NCBI GenBank assembly: GCA_958510825.1
Contig: OY294047.1
Span: 5,828,001-5,892,000 of the forward strand
From: Brachypterus glaber
Taxonomy: Eukaryota; Arthropoda; Insecta; Coleoptera; Kateretidae
Direction: 5' to 3'
Length of the DNA stretch: 64,000 nt
The translations under genes were made by a program, and so were the position numbers. The notes under the pieces are model-generated. The model ran no database searches. It was not told the DNA's origin and saw only the letters and a list, made by a program, of their open reading frames with translations. Position 1 is the first letter of the stretch. Every line of letters begins with the position of its first letter. Positions 9,940 through 20,509 of the stretch are shown here, in pieces.

Positions 9940-11014
9940 CGGAGGATAAAAGTGGTTATAAGTAAACTTGTTGCTCTTAAAATTCTCTATAAGTTTTATA
10001 TGCATTTTTATAAACTAATAAACCAAGTATGTGTATAAACTGAAAAGTCGAGTTGCGCCCTCTGTAACCGCACGAAAGTACCTATAAAAATTTATAATAT
10101 ATAAAACTTATACAGTGCGTGCATTAAGTCTGGAATCACCCGAATAACTTTTTAGTTACAAGTAAAATACAAAAATCCTCAGACAGGTCGATTTATATTT
10201 TTAATACTGCAAATTTTGGTCTAAAAAAAGTTATCAAAATTAGCACCCCCTTGCACCCTCACCCCCCAACTTTTTTTTTCAAATAGCAACCTACCCCTTG
10301 TGATACATCATTAGAAAGGTAATTTAATAAGCTTTCCAACAGTGTATGATAAAGCCTAATTTGTTAAAGGGTCTATGAAAAAACGCATGTTTTATTTAAA
10401 CATTGTTTGTGTGAAATATTACGCATAATATGGTAATTGTTGCCCTATTTCCTACTTGGCACCGTCCTGAGAATCTAAATAAGGTTGTTTTAAACTTATT
10501 GTAATATTTTATACCCTGTTGAAAAATGCAATTTTTTTTCTTTTTATTGACCAATTTTATGTTTACTATTTAATCGATTTTAATCCCGTTTTTTTACTGT
10601 CCACTGTCAAAGAGCTGAAGGACATCAATTTGAACATTTATAGTGAACTAAAGTTATACTTTACATGTCTTTATAATAAACTAAATTGTGCATTTTATCA
10701 TTAGCCCTTTACCAAATTAGGCTTTATTATACACCGTTGGAAAGCTTATTAAATTACCTTTCCAACGAAGTGTCACAAGGGGGTAGGTTGCTATTTGAAA
10801 AAAAAAAGTTGTGGGGTGAGGGTGCAAGGGGGTGCAAATTTTAATAACTTTTATTACACCATAATTTGCAAAATAAAAAATAAAAATCGACCTATCCGAG
10901 GGGTTTTGTGTTTTACTTGTAACTAAAAAGTTAATCGGGTGATTCCAGACTTAATGCACGCACTGTATAGAATTTCAAGAGCTACAAGTTTGCTCATAAC
11001 CATTTTTATCGTCC
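9940..11014. repeat. Older inverted-repeat element interrupted by M3
   Basis: About 50 bp at 9940-9990 (CGGAGGATAAAAGTGGTTAT and on) is the reverse complement, with a few changes, of 10966-11014. The right arm starts directly at the TA that borders M3. The simplest reading is an older fold-back element into which M3 inserted. The remaining right part continues beyond 11014 and includes the core motif described at 11279. Confidence 0.65.
10111..10967. mobile_element. TA-flanked long-TIR MITE, family M3 (853 bp)
   Basis: The left end CAGTGCGTGCATTAAGTCTG (10113) is the reverse complement of the right end, which finishes ACTTAATGCACGCACTG at 10965. TA lies on both sides. The arms are about 265 bp long (10113-10375, 10703-10965). 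They include a C-rich then G-rich tract, GTGATACATCATTAGAAAGG in the left arm, and TAAAGCCTAATTTG. The AT-rich centre has no transposase frame. Confidence 0.88.
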
Positions 11015-11804
11015 GATTAACAATTTGGCTGAAAAATGGAAAAAACAATTTCACCTCCAACATGGCTATTTTTGAATTAACTCGATTGTTATTAATAGAT
11101 ATAAAAAAAATGATCCAAACAAAAATTGTTGGAAATTTCCTCCTTAACCAGATTGGTTATATCGATACCCCCAAGCAACAAAGCCGTAACTCATATATTG
11201 TCATTTTTCACGACAGCTAAATTTCTAAAATATTTGTTTTTGTTATTTAAGGGTGGGTAAATGATTGAAGTGGAAAAGGAAGTCATGTGATACATCATTT
11301 GAAAGCTTATAAAATTCTCTATTTAACTGTTTAAGTATTTATTGTTTATTTACTGTTTGTTTCTGATAATATTGAAGTTTAGAATTTCTTACTTTAGTGA
11401 TTTTAAGTAAACTTTTGCTTAAAGTGGACTGTGGAGAAACCTGAGTAGTACCACCATGTGTGTCTTTTTTCAAGGCGTTTACCTATGAGTATAACTCAAA
11501 ATGGGTCTAACTTGAGTTACATCCTTGTTGCTTGGGAGTGTCGATATGCATGTTTATCGTAAGATGCATATTAAGCAACTCACCCCTAAAATATAAAAAG
11601 ATAGCGGACACCCCTTACGCAAATCTCCCGGTGAAAAGCTAACAGGAGTGTTTTGTTACCATCCACTACTACCCTTTAAAATATCAGCCCTTGTACATTT
11701 ATTGTAATATACATTTATTATTTGACTGGACTATACTTGTGGACTTCTAATACAAATATTTTTAGCAGAGCTGCATAAAAGTAACAGAGATTTATACTAC
11801 CCAA
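11015..11804. other. Spacer containing remains of an M-type element
   Basis: 11283-11336 (GTGATACATCATTTGAAAGC, then TTATAAAATTCTCTATTTAA) matches the interior of M1 copy B near 20698-20750, so this region is an eroded relative of the TA-flanked families. The rest shows no gene. Confidence 0.55.
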
Positions 11805-12022
11805 AATAGCGTGAGTTCGATTCTCACCGGCGCGGCGCCGCTTTGCCTTTTTCAGTTAATTAGTAATTGAAATTTGGCGAAGGCGTAAGTGAAGTGAATA
11901 CTCCCTATAAATTGGTTCGAAAGTCAATTAAAGCCGGTGGTTCCCTCTACTACTAGCCCACTCAAGTCCTGGACTTAGGGGATGCTTAATTAAGTAGAAT
12001 GGTTAAACAAAATGTAAATATA
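11805..12022 (+). mobile_element. SINE family A, 5'-truncated copy
   Basis: This sequence matches the reverse strand of 61026-61240: B box (GAGTTCGATTCTCAC, 11813 on), TAATTGAAATTTGGCGAAGG, AATTGGTTCGAAAGTCA, GCCGGTGGTT, and GGATGCTTAATTAAGTAGAA near the 3' end. The tRNA-like A box present in the 61-kb copy is missing, so the copy is 5'-truncated at about 11805, as is common for retroposed SINEs. Confidence 0.8.
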
Positions 12023-12105
12023 TGTAGGCGCGATATAGTTTTGGAAATTTTCATGAGTGCCAAGAATCCTACTTATATCTTTGATACTTTTATCCCGCTT
12101 TAAGT

Positions 12106-12330
12106 AAGATATTTGTGTGCCCATCTCGGTGGCGCAGTTGGTAGTGCGTCCGGCTGCGAACACTGAGATTGTGGGTTCGAGCCCCACATAGAGCATGGAT
12201 GTATAGTGGTGTAAATAGTCGGTAGATGGAACTACGATGACTAACTGTAATGTGGGTTGCAGGTTGTAGGCCATAGCAGCGAAAAACGACGTTAAATGAT
12301 TAAACAAACAAACAAACAAGATATTTGTGT
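12106..12330 (+). mobile_element. tRNA-derived SINE family B with a perfect 13-bp target duplication
   Basis: AAGATATTTGTGT at 12106-12118 is repeated exactly at 12318-12330, bracketing a 199-bp unit (12119-12317). The unit starts with a tRNA-like region carrying an A box (GGTGGCGCAGTTGG, about 12128) and B box (GGGTTCGAGCCCC, about 12172), then a short body and an (AAAC)n tail. It inserted about 95 bp downstream of the end of a family A SINE. The exact duplication suggests a fairly young insertion. A reverse-strand frame across it is not a gene. Confidence 0.93.
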
Positions 12331-13429
12331 TCATTAGTATAAATAAATATTTATTTAAATAATATTATATTATAATAAAATGAATGTTTCCCGCATTATC
12401 TAGCAATTTATAAATTGCACGTGTTGATTTGTTTATGTACCCACACTTTTATGGTGAAATTATTAACACCAGTTGCATAAATAATACTAGCTCCATAAAA
12501 TTCCCTATTCCCAGACATATTCCATAAATTGTAAAGGCATATCCAGAGGCTTGCATAACCATAATACATAAATCACGCATAAGACATAAGGATTTTAAAG
12601 GCAAACAAGTCAATGGCGCAACCTTCGTAGTAACATAAGACGACATATTACATAAGAAAAATAAAAGTTTCTATGTACGTCGTAAGCACTACGCATAGTC
12701 TATACTATTCACATTTCTTCTTCTTCTTCTTCTTCTTTTTCTTCTTCTTCTTCTTCTTCTTATTTTTCTTAGTCTTGTTTTCAAAATCAGTTTTGTTTTA
12801 ACAGCGTTTACTGTTATAACCCAACTTTCACAATTGTGATTTAAATCTACTAGTAAACATAATATTAAACATAATATTTAGCCAATAACGACACAAACTG
12901 TCAATAATAAATCTTATGTGCTTATGTATAGCAAGTGGATGTGTGGATAAGTCTTTATGTCTTATGCCGTATGCAAACTATGTTACTATGCATTATGTTT
13001 TGTTATGCAAGCCTGTGGATATGTCTTAAAACTTATTTGTTCCATACGATTAATATATATTTATTTGAGACAAGCCTTAAGGCTGGTTTTGAAGTAAGTA
13101 CAGAAATAGATTTTAATTTAGTCGGCATTTTTTCAAGGCCAAAATCTGTTTACACTTTTACTATTTTACCTTGTGCATCATCTCATATCATATAATCGAT
13201 TACTATTTGGATCAACTCCGCGCTAATCAAGATGAGATGCCAATATACCCATTATTTTTAATTACGGTTTCACCTACGTAACTTTATTATTAGTGTCAAG
13301 ATCAAGTCCAATTAATGAAAATTTGGGTCTTGGTGAGTATTTGCTCATAAATCAATACTACCAGTTAATTACTGGAATTTAACCCGGGAGCTATATGGAA
13401 GTAGCTGTACAAATTCCTGTTTTACTGGT
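12331..13429. other. Spacer with an old inverted repeat
   Basis: The reverse complement of about 12530-12590 (GTTATGCAAGCCT, GGATATG, ATGTCTTATG) recurs in direct orientation at about 12957-13032, with a longer weaker match around it, so a decayed fold-back of about 500 bp encloses the (TTC)n tract. No gene recognised. Confidence 0.5.
12714..12763. repeat. (TTC)n microsatellite
   Basis: About 50 bp of TTC units with one T-run interruption near 12736-12741. Confidence 0.95.
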
Positions 13430-13690
13430 TACACTAAAAAAATTACATTGAAAAGGTGTAAAAAAATACACTCTATAAATGTGTAAGTTTTACACCAATA
13501 TATAAATGTACATCAACATTGATGTGACACTACACAAGTGAGGTGATTTTGACCTAGAGTGTGTATTTTTACATCAATACCTTCTGCAACAATACACTCG
13601 GAGCTCAAGAAAGTGTATTTTTATAAACATACCTTTAGCAACAATACACCCGAAGTGTAAAAATTACACTTCTGATGTACAAGCCAGTCA
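13430..13690. repeat. Block of short mirrored ACAC/GTGT units
   Basis: TACACT, TACACC, GTGTAA and GTGTATTTTT recur in both orientations, and AACAATACAC occurs twice in the right half (about 13588 and 13642). The ends (CACTAAAAAAATTACA and its mirror AGTGTAAAAATTACACTT) suggest an imperfect TIR element of about 260 bp. No coding capacity. Confidence 0.5.
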
Positions 13691-15114
13691 ATCGCGGGCG
13701 TTAAGCTAGTCACGTGACTCGAGAAGCCAGAATCCCTGCTTCATCGAGTCTGGTGGCTGTCGACCATTATAATTGTTTACGTTTGTAAGAGCGTACGTAT
13801 AATTTTGTGTGTGCTAGATTTTTCAAAGAAATAATTGGTAAGTGTTGACTAAAAGTAAATATTTAAAAAGTGTGATTAATACAATATCCTTAAAACTTAC
13901 ATTTTATATTTTACTTATTTAGGCGGTAACACTGGCCTGCAAATTTTGAGTTGTTAAGACTTGTGTATGGAGCAGAAGGGGTTAAAAGCAGGCAAAGCGT
14001 TGTTTACACAAACTGTTAGACGGTGATATCACGGTGATCAGTTAATCAATCACTTTTAGTAGAAGTCTTCTTCCCTTTTAATAGAAGTCTTCGCCCTTTT
14101 AAACATTTAAAGTGTGCTTTTATGCTTTCAGCTAATTTTATTTAAAAAATATAAGTTTAGGTAGGTATCACCAGCTCAGGTCATGCAAAATTTTATTTTA
14201 GCAGCACATGATGCACTAAAACTTGTTTTTATTATAATTTTAAACAAACATTTACTTTTTAAAAACATTTTCTCATAATTATTTGTAAAATCAGATCAAA
14301 TATCACAAAAACTTATTTTTAAACAAATAATCACATCTGCTTGATCAAAATGTTTACTCAGATAGATTCTGCGCCGTGTGTACGTCCTTAAAACTGACGC
14401 CAATTTAAATTTCCAAAAATAGCCAATTTTTGAATAATCAATTATCACTGCTATAGATATAAAAAAATGACATTGCAGCTGGCTGTTAAAATTCATATTA
14501 AATTCCTCAAGAATTATTTCGTCACACAAATAAATTAAAAATTTGTCATTCTTGATCCAGTTATTGATTAATGTGTTCAAACGACCCAAAAAACTTAAAA
14601 CAGTGGCATAGACCATATAAGAATAATTTATTCATAATTACCATTTATGATAAACCGACCGTAAAGGAAGTGGAATATAACACACATTTGAAATAGATCC
14701 ATATTTTGCAGGGTGATATATCATTTAATAGCTGGGACTTTCTTTTTTAATTATGTTAATACCCACTTACGAAAAACACAGTAAGATTACAATAGCGGCG
14801 TTTTCAAAATATGTATTACATCAGGGTTGATGTGAAGACGCCGCTATGCGACAATGTCAATAGAGCTCTGTACAACTAGAATTATGAAACAGAAGACGCA
14901 TTTTTTTCAAATTTTATCAACAATTACCGTTGATTTTTGTAAATAAAGCTAAAGAAATGAATATTTTTTGCTAAGAAATAAAACTGATGATTTAATAGTA
15001 AAATAAAGAATGAATTATAAATCCTATTAATTGTTCTTAGGTTGGTTGCTTAATATGTTTATTTATTTACAAAACATAACCTCAAATATGAAAAGGTAAA
15101 TATGAATTTATTTT
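13691..15114. other. Spacer with one hairpin
   Basis: 14792-14846 holds ATAGCGGCGT and its mirror ACGCCGCTAT, extended by TTTTCA and TGAAG, around a 30-bp loop. A 106-residue reverse-strand frame at 14296-14616 matches no family I know and has no supporting features. Otherwise nothing recognised. Confidence 0.45.
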
Positions 15115-15235
15115 ATGTTTATCATATTTATAATTAACTATATATTATTATTATATATTTTATTATCGTTACCAGTTTCTACATTTCAAGAAATTAATTT
15201 TATGACGAGCGTTATTTCTGTTATAGCTACCAAAA

Positions 15236-15301
15236 TGCCAAGATGTTTTTACAAGGGTTGCAAAAGTCCAAACGAATTTCGCCTACGCTTTAAATCTAAG
15301 G
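15236..15301 (+). CDS. Possible THAP-type zinc-finger first exon (weak)
   Basis: An in-frame ATG at about 15235 gives MPRCFYKGCKSPNEFRLRFK, followed by SK and then AAG|GTATAA, a usable splice donor. THAP domains start with M-P, then a Cys, a gap of two to four residues and a second Cys, and are often split by an intron early on. Here the spacing is C-x4-C. The frame is open upstream to 15115 but that part is hydrophobic AT-rich filler, so the internal ATG is the more plausible start. I did not find a matching downstream exon with the C-x2-H half. It could be a relic of a P-element-like transposase, a host gene exon, or chance. Confidence 0.25.
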
Positions 15302-15306
15302 TATAA

Positions 15307-16164
15307 AGAAAGAACTTATCTTTGTTAAACAATATTTAAATATCAAGACTCGTAAAAGAACTATAATAGTCAATAAAAACACAATATTTAGTAAAACACA
15401 CAAAAAACTGAAATCAAAACAATATCAAACGTAGCTCACACAATGACAGTGGCTAAAAAAAATGGCGGTACTGACAGTGCAGCCAACATAAAACCTAGGA
15501 GATTTTTTTTTTCTTCTATCCTTTTTGGGTAGAACTTTTTTCCTGTCTAATCTAAATGTAGAAATCTCCATTACTGCCCTTTACTTTAAAAGGGCAGAAT
15601 TGTAGTAGGCTTCTTCGGGTTTCGAGTTATGAACTGTTTAGATCTGGTCCTGATCCTTGCTAACATGTAACTTGAAATAATCAATACAAAATTCTCCAGA
15701 ACTGAAAACAGTAATACTTGAACAAACCTATTGTTTACTATTTTAAATTAAAGAACAATGCCAAAATTCTAGGGGACAAGGCGGCAATGGATAAAACCTA
15801 TGTCAAAATATAAAATATTCATCATCACATCAAAGGAGTCCATTGGCATAACTTTGTAGAAATAAGGTAGTTCTTTTTTACACAATATTGCACTAGTTTC
15901 CCACAAGGTTATTTACAGGCTTTATATATTTTAATAAAATAGAGATTTGTAAAAAAATTCAGTTTACGTTACTAAAGACTCACTCGAACATTACGGCCCA
16001 TTTGAAACTTTTTTCATTAAATAGCAGCTCCCTTTTTTAGTAGTTGTGATAGTACGTATTATTTTGAATTGAACGATACAGGGGTTTATTTTCTTCTTCT
16101 TCCTTTATTTTGGCCTTTTCTCAGTGAGATAATTAGCCAGATCCCTCTTAGTTACTCAATTCAC
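15307..16164. other. Spacer
   Basis: A short hairpin (CTGCCCTTTAC and AAAGGGCAG, about 15574-15599) is the only structure noticed. Confidence 0.45.
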
Positions 16165-16750
16165 CAAGAGTGGTTCTGATTTATCCTGAAAATTTGGAGT
16201 TGATCGGATTATTCGTTCTTGAGTATCGTGTCTACAAAAAACGTGACATCCGACAGACAGACAGACGGACAGACGGACATTTTTACAGTTTCTTATTTTT
16301 TCATGAAACACATATGTGTGTTTTAGAAAATCTTTTTTTTAAAAACGAAAAATTAAAAAAAATTAAAAGAAAATGAAAAAAAAAATCATATTTTTTATTT
16401 TTTTGCGAAAAACGAAAAATTTTTGAAAAAAAACTATTCAATATTTTTCATTTTTTTTTGATTTTCTTTTTGCGAAAAGACGAAAAATATTTAATTAATT
16501 TTTTTTTTGAAAATGAGAGTTTTTTTATTTTTAAAAAAAGTTTAACCCCCCATAACTTTTTTGTTTTTAGGGGAATTACTTTGAAAAACAATAGGCGTCT
16601 TCCCCTTATAGAACTTGATTTATCCTGAAAATTTGGAGTCGATCGGATTATTCGTTCTTGAGTATCGTGTCTACAAAAAACGTGACATCCGACAGACAGA
16701 CGGACATTTTTAAAGTTTCTTATTTTTTCATGAAACACATTTGTATCCAA
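16165..16750 (+). repeat. Duplicated ~140-bp repeat with GACAGACG tract
   Basis: 16178-16320 and 16618-16745 are near-identical direct copies: GATTTATCCTGAAAATTTGG, TTCGTTCTTGAGTATCGTGT, CCGACAGACAGAC, TTTCTTATTTTTTCATGAAA. The first has a longer (GACG/GACA)n tract. The roughly 300 bp between them is A/T homopolymer-rich. The tract resembles the (GACA)n at 49718, so these may be pieces of one or more transposon families. Frames through it are not genes. Confidence 0.7.
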
Positions 16751-17257
16751 GAATTTTTTGTCCAGGACGTTTTTTGACGATTTTGGTTTTGGGCGAAACT
16801 ACCGTATAATACTATTCTAGCGCTATGTGCTGTAAATAGTATAATAGTAGTTACTTAATGACAATTTAATATTACCTATTAAATTTCATTGTGTGTATAG
16901 ATAATATATTATTAATTTGATATATAGGTAATATTAGAAAGAATCGTTTAACTCCAGTGAAAGAATCTTTAAAATCTCATAACCGGTTGGTTGTAAAAAA
17001 AAATGGTGAATGATAAGCTGACGTCAATTGTTACTGTAGATGCTGTAAATCCGTTCACTTTTTACTGTTGCTTAAGCCATCGGCAATGCCGACTGCGAAG
17101 GTCATCGTACTTAATTAACAAACAAAAACAAGTCTCATATGACCCGCGATATAAAAAGTATAGATATACGAGGGGAAATCATCTGTTTGAATATAACCTA
17201 AGTTAACTAATTTTGGCCAAAGTTATTTTTATTTTGCAAATTTTAAATTACGTTTTT
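16751..17257. other. AT-rich spacer
   Basis: No gene recognised. GGCGAAGGCG at about 17263 echoes the SINE family A body. Confidence 0.4.
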
Positions 17258-18151
17258 GGCGAAGGCGCATCTGCGCGTAGTAATTAATTACACAGGCCCA
17301 CAAAAGAAAAAAAGTGGGCTGTGCTGGGGTTGAGACCTAACTATTCTTATGTATTTTGGGATGCTGAATACGAATCTGTCATAAAAAGGCACTTCGTGGA
17401 CTTATTTTGTTTCTACACTGAAAAAACTGTCTGGACCAACAAAAAAAGTGGTCTGTGCTGTGGTTAAGACCCACGGATTCTTATGTATTTTGGGATGCTG
17501 AACACGAATCTGCCATAAAAAAAGGCACTTCATGGGCTTATTTTGTATCTACTCTGAAAAAACTGTCTGGGCCCACAAAAAAAAGTGGTCTGTGCTGGGG
17601 TTGAGATCCACTTATTCTTATGTATTTTAGGATGCTGAACACGAATCTGTCATAAAAAAGGCACTTCATGGGCTCATTTTTTTTCTAAACTGAAAAAACA
17701 GCATGGGCCCACAAAAAAAAATAGTCGTCTGTGCCGGGGTTGAGACCCCCTATTCTTATGTATTTTGGGATGCTGAATACAAATCTGTCATAAAAAAGGC
17801 ACTTCATAGGCTCATTTTTTTTCTACACTGGAAAAACTGTCTGGGGCCACAAAAAAAGAGTGGTCTGTGCTGGGGTTTAGACTCACCTATTCTTATGTAT
17901 TTTGAGATGGTAAACAAGAATCTGTCATAAAAAATGCACTTCAATGGCTCACTTTTTTGTTACACTGAAATAATATGAGATTTTTACCATTTTAGACAGT
18001 TTTTCCATTGTAGCAAAGAAATGAGCCCATGAAGTGCCTTTTTTATGACAGATTCGTGTTCAGCATCCCAAAATACATAGGAGTAGGTGGGTCTCAACCC
18101 CAGCACAGACCACTTTTTTTATTTTGTGCACCTGTGTTATTGAGTAATTGC
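17258..18151. mobile_element. Candidate TIR element carrying an internal minisatellite
   Basis: TAATTAATTACACAGGCCCA (17281) is mirrored on the right by TTGTGCACCTGTGTTATTGA (about 18124), giving imperfect TIRs. Between them lie five direct tandem units of about 136 bp (separate entry) and one inverted unit (17992-18121). It has no coding frame that avoids the repeat. The whole looks like a non-autonomous element whose inner repeat expanded. Confidence 0.65.
17288..17975 (+). repeat. Minisatellite, five ~136-bp units
   Basis: The landmark TTCTTATGTATTTT occurs near 17344, 17478, 17614, 17752 and 17889, giving periods of 134-138 bp. Each unit also has GGCCCACAAAAAAA, GTGGTCTGTGCTGGGG and AAATCTGTCATAAAAAAGGC or a close variant. 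Units are diverged by scattered changes. A sixth unit in reverse orientation follows directly. Confidence 0.9.
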
Positions 18152-18284
18152 TTTCCCATTTTGAAAATTTTCAAAATTTCGGAAAGCCTTGTATCGTGCA
18201 AAAATTTTTAAAATTTTTTTTTGCGTATTTTTGCGTTTTATGACGTTTTATGTCGATATAAATCAATTTCAAGCAAAAAAGAAT

Positions 18285-18400
18285 TGTCGGTCGGTCGATC
18301 GGTCGGTCGGTCGGTCGGTCGGTCGATCGGTCTGTCTGGGAAATCTTGTGGGCACGATAACTTAAGAACGCTTTAAGTTAGAGACTTGAAATGTATAGTC
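18285..18400 (+). repeat. (GGTC)n tract with dispersed repeat end
   Basis: About 50 bp of GGTC/GATC units (18285-18337), then TCTGGGAAATCTTGTGGGCA and AACGCTTTAAGTTAGA, matching 5590-5650. Confidence 0.85.
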
Positions 18401-18424
18401 AATATATATAAATATATTTTCCCT

Positions 18425-18515
18425 CATAATTCGGCAAAATTATTCCGTAAGCCTATGTTTCTATGTTTATTTTCAACGTTGATGAGTCATAACTGAGTTT
18501 ACGCCGACTACTGAT
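18425..18515 (+). repeat. Short interspersed repeat, copy 2
   Basis: Near-identical to 2379-2475 (see that entry). Confidence 0.6.
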
Positions 18516-18792
18516 TACATGTAAATTGCCTATGGCTGTCGATGGACATGATTCCATAGAGACTAACTAATGCTAATATCAATCAATTACTTAATTGCAT
18601 TATTTATAATTATAATTGATTAATACTATATAAGGATAAAATTATAACAGAATTCCATTTGTAAACTGTGATTCTAAAAGGCTCTTACGAGTTTTTAACA
18701 TATTAGTTTTATTAACATGTATTAGTGTTTATAAAATTAATAGGTTATAATGTATAATGTTTTTAGTAGAATAATTTAAGTGAAATTTAGAA
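18516..18792. other. AT-rich spacer
   Basis: Nothing recognised. Confidence 0.4.
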
Positions 18793-19232
18793 ATATACTT
18801 TATCCACGGCCGTGAATAATAGGCCTATTAATCACGGGTCTGTAAAAATAAAACGTTTAAACTTTAAAACGACCGTGGATAAAGTATATTATTCTACTCG
18901 CGTATAATAGCTATTAATCATTCGGGTGATTAGGCCACTCGCCTATCGACTCGTGCCCTAAAATTCACCCTCATTGATTAATAACAATTATTATACACTC
19001 GTTGAATAATATACTATTATCCACGGCCGTGATTAATAGGCTTATTAATCACGGGTCTGTAAAAATAAACCTTACAATTTAAAACGACCGTGGATAAAGT
19101 ATAGAATTCTACTCGCGTATAATAGCTATTAATCATTCGGGCGATTATGTCACTCGCCTTTCGGCTCGTGTCCCAAAATTCACCCTCATAAGCAATTATT
19201 ATACGCTCATTGAATAATATACTATTAATTTA
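18793..19232 (+). repeat. Tandem duplication of a 217-bp CG-rich fold-back unit
   Basis: CCACGGCCGTGA occurs at 18804 and 19021, giving a period of 217 bp. Each unit contains CTTTATCCACGG paired with CGTGGATAAAG, the palindrome CACGGCCGTG, and a second half with TCTACTCGCGTATAATAGCT and ACTCGCCT. The units are about 90 percent identical by eye. No coding content. The structure recalls other CG-cored fold-backs in this window. Confidence 0.8.
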
Positions 19233-20509
19233 TAAGTGCCCTACAGAGGTATATTGAAAAAAGATCTGGTTCGGGCAACTAGATAAATAGTTAAATACGG
19301 AACTATTTTTCTGGTTGTTATGACCAGAAATCTGGTATGGGAAACAAGACGCATTGTTCTGCTTACCAGATCTTAACACGTTGGCTGCCCATGACGTCAT
19401 TTGTTGGTTTTAGGGGCAATATACAAATTACAACCGGCAGCGAACGTGTTTGGACTTTTTTATATAAAGCTTAAACATTTCTCTACAAAATTAAATTCAA
19501 TTCAATTTTCTTTCTCTACTAATAAAGCGGGAAATCAATATTTTCCGCGCTTGCTACTTTATATACCATTTATATTATATTATAAATGAAAACTTCAAGA
19601 AAATTACATTTTTTAGCAAAAAGAGTTGAAAATTTCAACAAAATAGAACAAAATTAAAAGTTATATGGCCAAAAACAAAATTAATTTAGTAAACTTTAAA
19701 ACAATATATCACATGACCCCCTTTTCATAAAAAAAATGTTACTCATTGCCTCCCTGCATCCAATGTGCCCCCTAAAAATATTAAATATATACCAAAAAAT
19801 AATTTTGGTGATGTTATTTAAGTGTTCCCAATTGCAAATTGATTTCTTCAGAAGTTAGAGGTGGGGGGCGGACTTTTGACACGCTCTGTATATTGGCAAC
19901 TAATAAGTCAGAAAAAAAAAATGTACGTTGAATGTAATGTAATCTATTACACAACTTTTTTTCTAATACTTTTAAATATTATAATAATAACAAATCTTTA
20001 TTTAATAGGATTATAATGTAACATATTATGTTATAATTTAATTTAATATATTTCCGACAAAAAAGACTACAATAATAAAACTCTGTTTTAATATTCACTG
20101 TAAAGAAAGCTGATGTAAGGATTATAATTTTGTTTTAAATCAGATATTTAACATTCTATTCTTATGCAAGATTTAATAAAAAAGAGTTTCCTAGTAGGTT
20201 TTAAGAATATTAATTACTAAATGCAGGCGCGTAGATAAGATTTTTTCTTGCGGGGTTAAAATTTTTATTAAATTTCAAGCCCACCTTAGCGCCCTTGGCG
20301 CCCCTACCAAAAGAAAAAAAAACACCCTACGAAAAAAAAGCTCTTTCTACAAAAATTAGCGCTCCTAACTAAACAAAAAAAACACCCGTTATTTTAATTT
20401 ATTTAAAATAACAAAAAAATATAACAAATAGAGTTTCTTGGGGGGGGAGGCTAAATGCCCCTCTAAAATCATACCAAATAAAAGCAGTAACATTTTGATG
20501 ATATGTACA
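19233..20509. other. AT-rich spacer with one end of an M1-like element
   Basis: 19690-19893 ends in GGACTTTTGACACGCTCTG followed by TA, very like the M1 right end, and inside it holds a relative of the GTGATACATCATT core, but no left end is visible, so it is a one-ended fragment. TTAACACGTTGGCTGCC at 19373 resembles a TTAA-flanked transposon terminus. 20270-20400 holds several GCGCCC/C-rich bits resembling the element at 61691. Confidence 0.5.

Noticed and set aside
12119..12195. Possible functional tRNA gene
   Set aside because: tRNA-like boxes are followed by a SINE body and tail with target duplication, so this is a SINE head. The same argument applies at 2811-2890 and 61205-61287.
11990..12334. 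114-codon reverse-strand frame
   Set aside because: It runs across the family B SINE and its flanks; the SINE interpretation with a perfect 13-bp duplication explains the sequence.
14296..14616. 106-codon reverse-strand frame
   Set aside because: No motif, no start context and no neighbouring exon; AT-rich DNA gives frames of this size by chance. Kept only as a remark in the spacer entry.
17288..17975. CRISPR array
   Set aside because: Units of 136 bp repeat over their whole length, without unique spacers of constant size.
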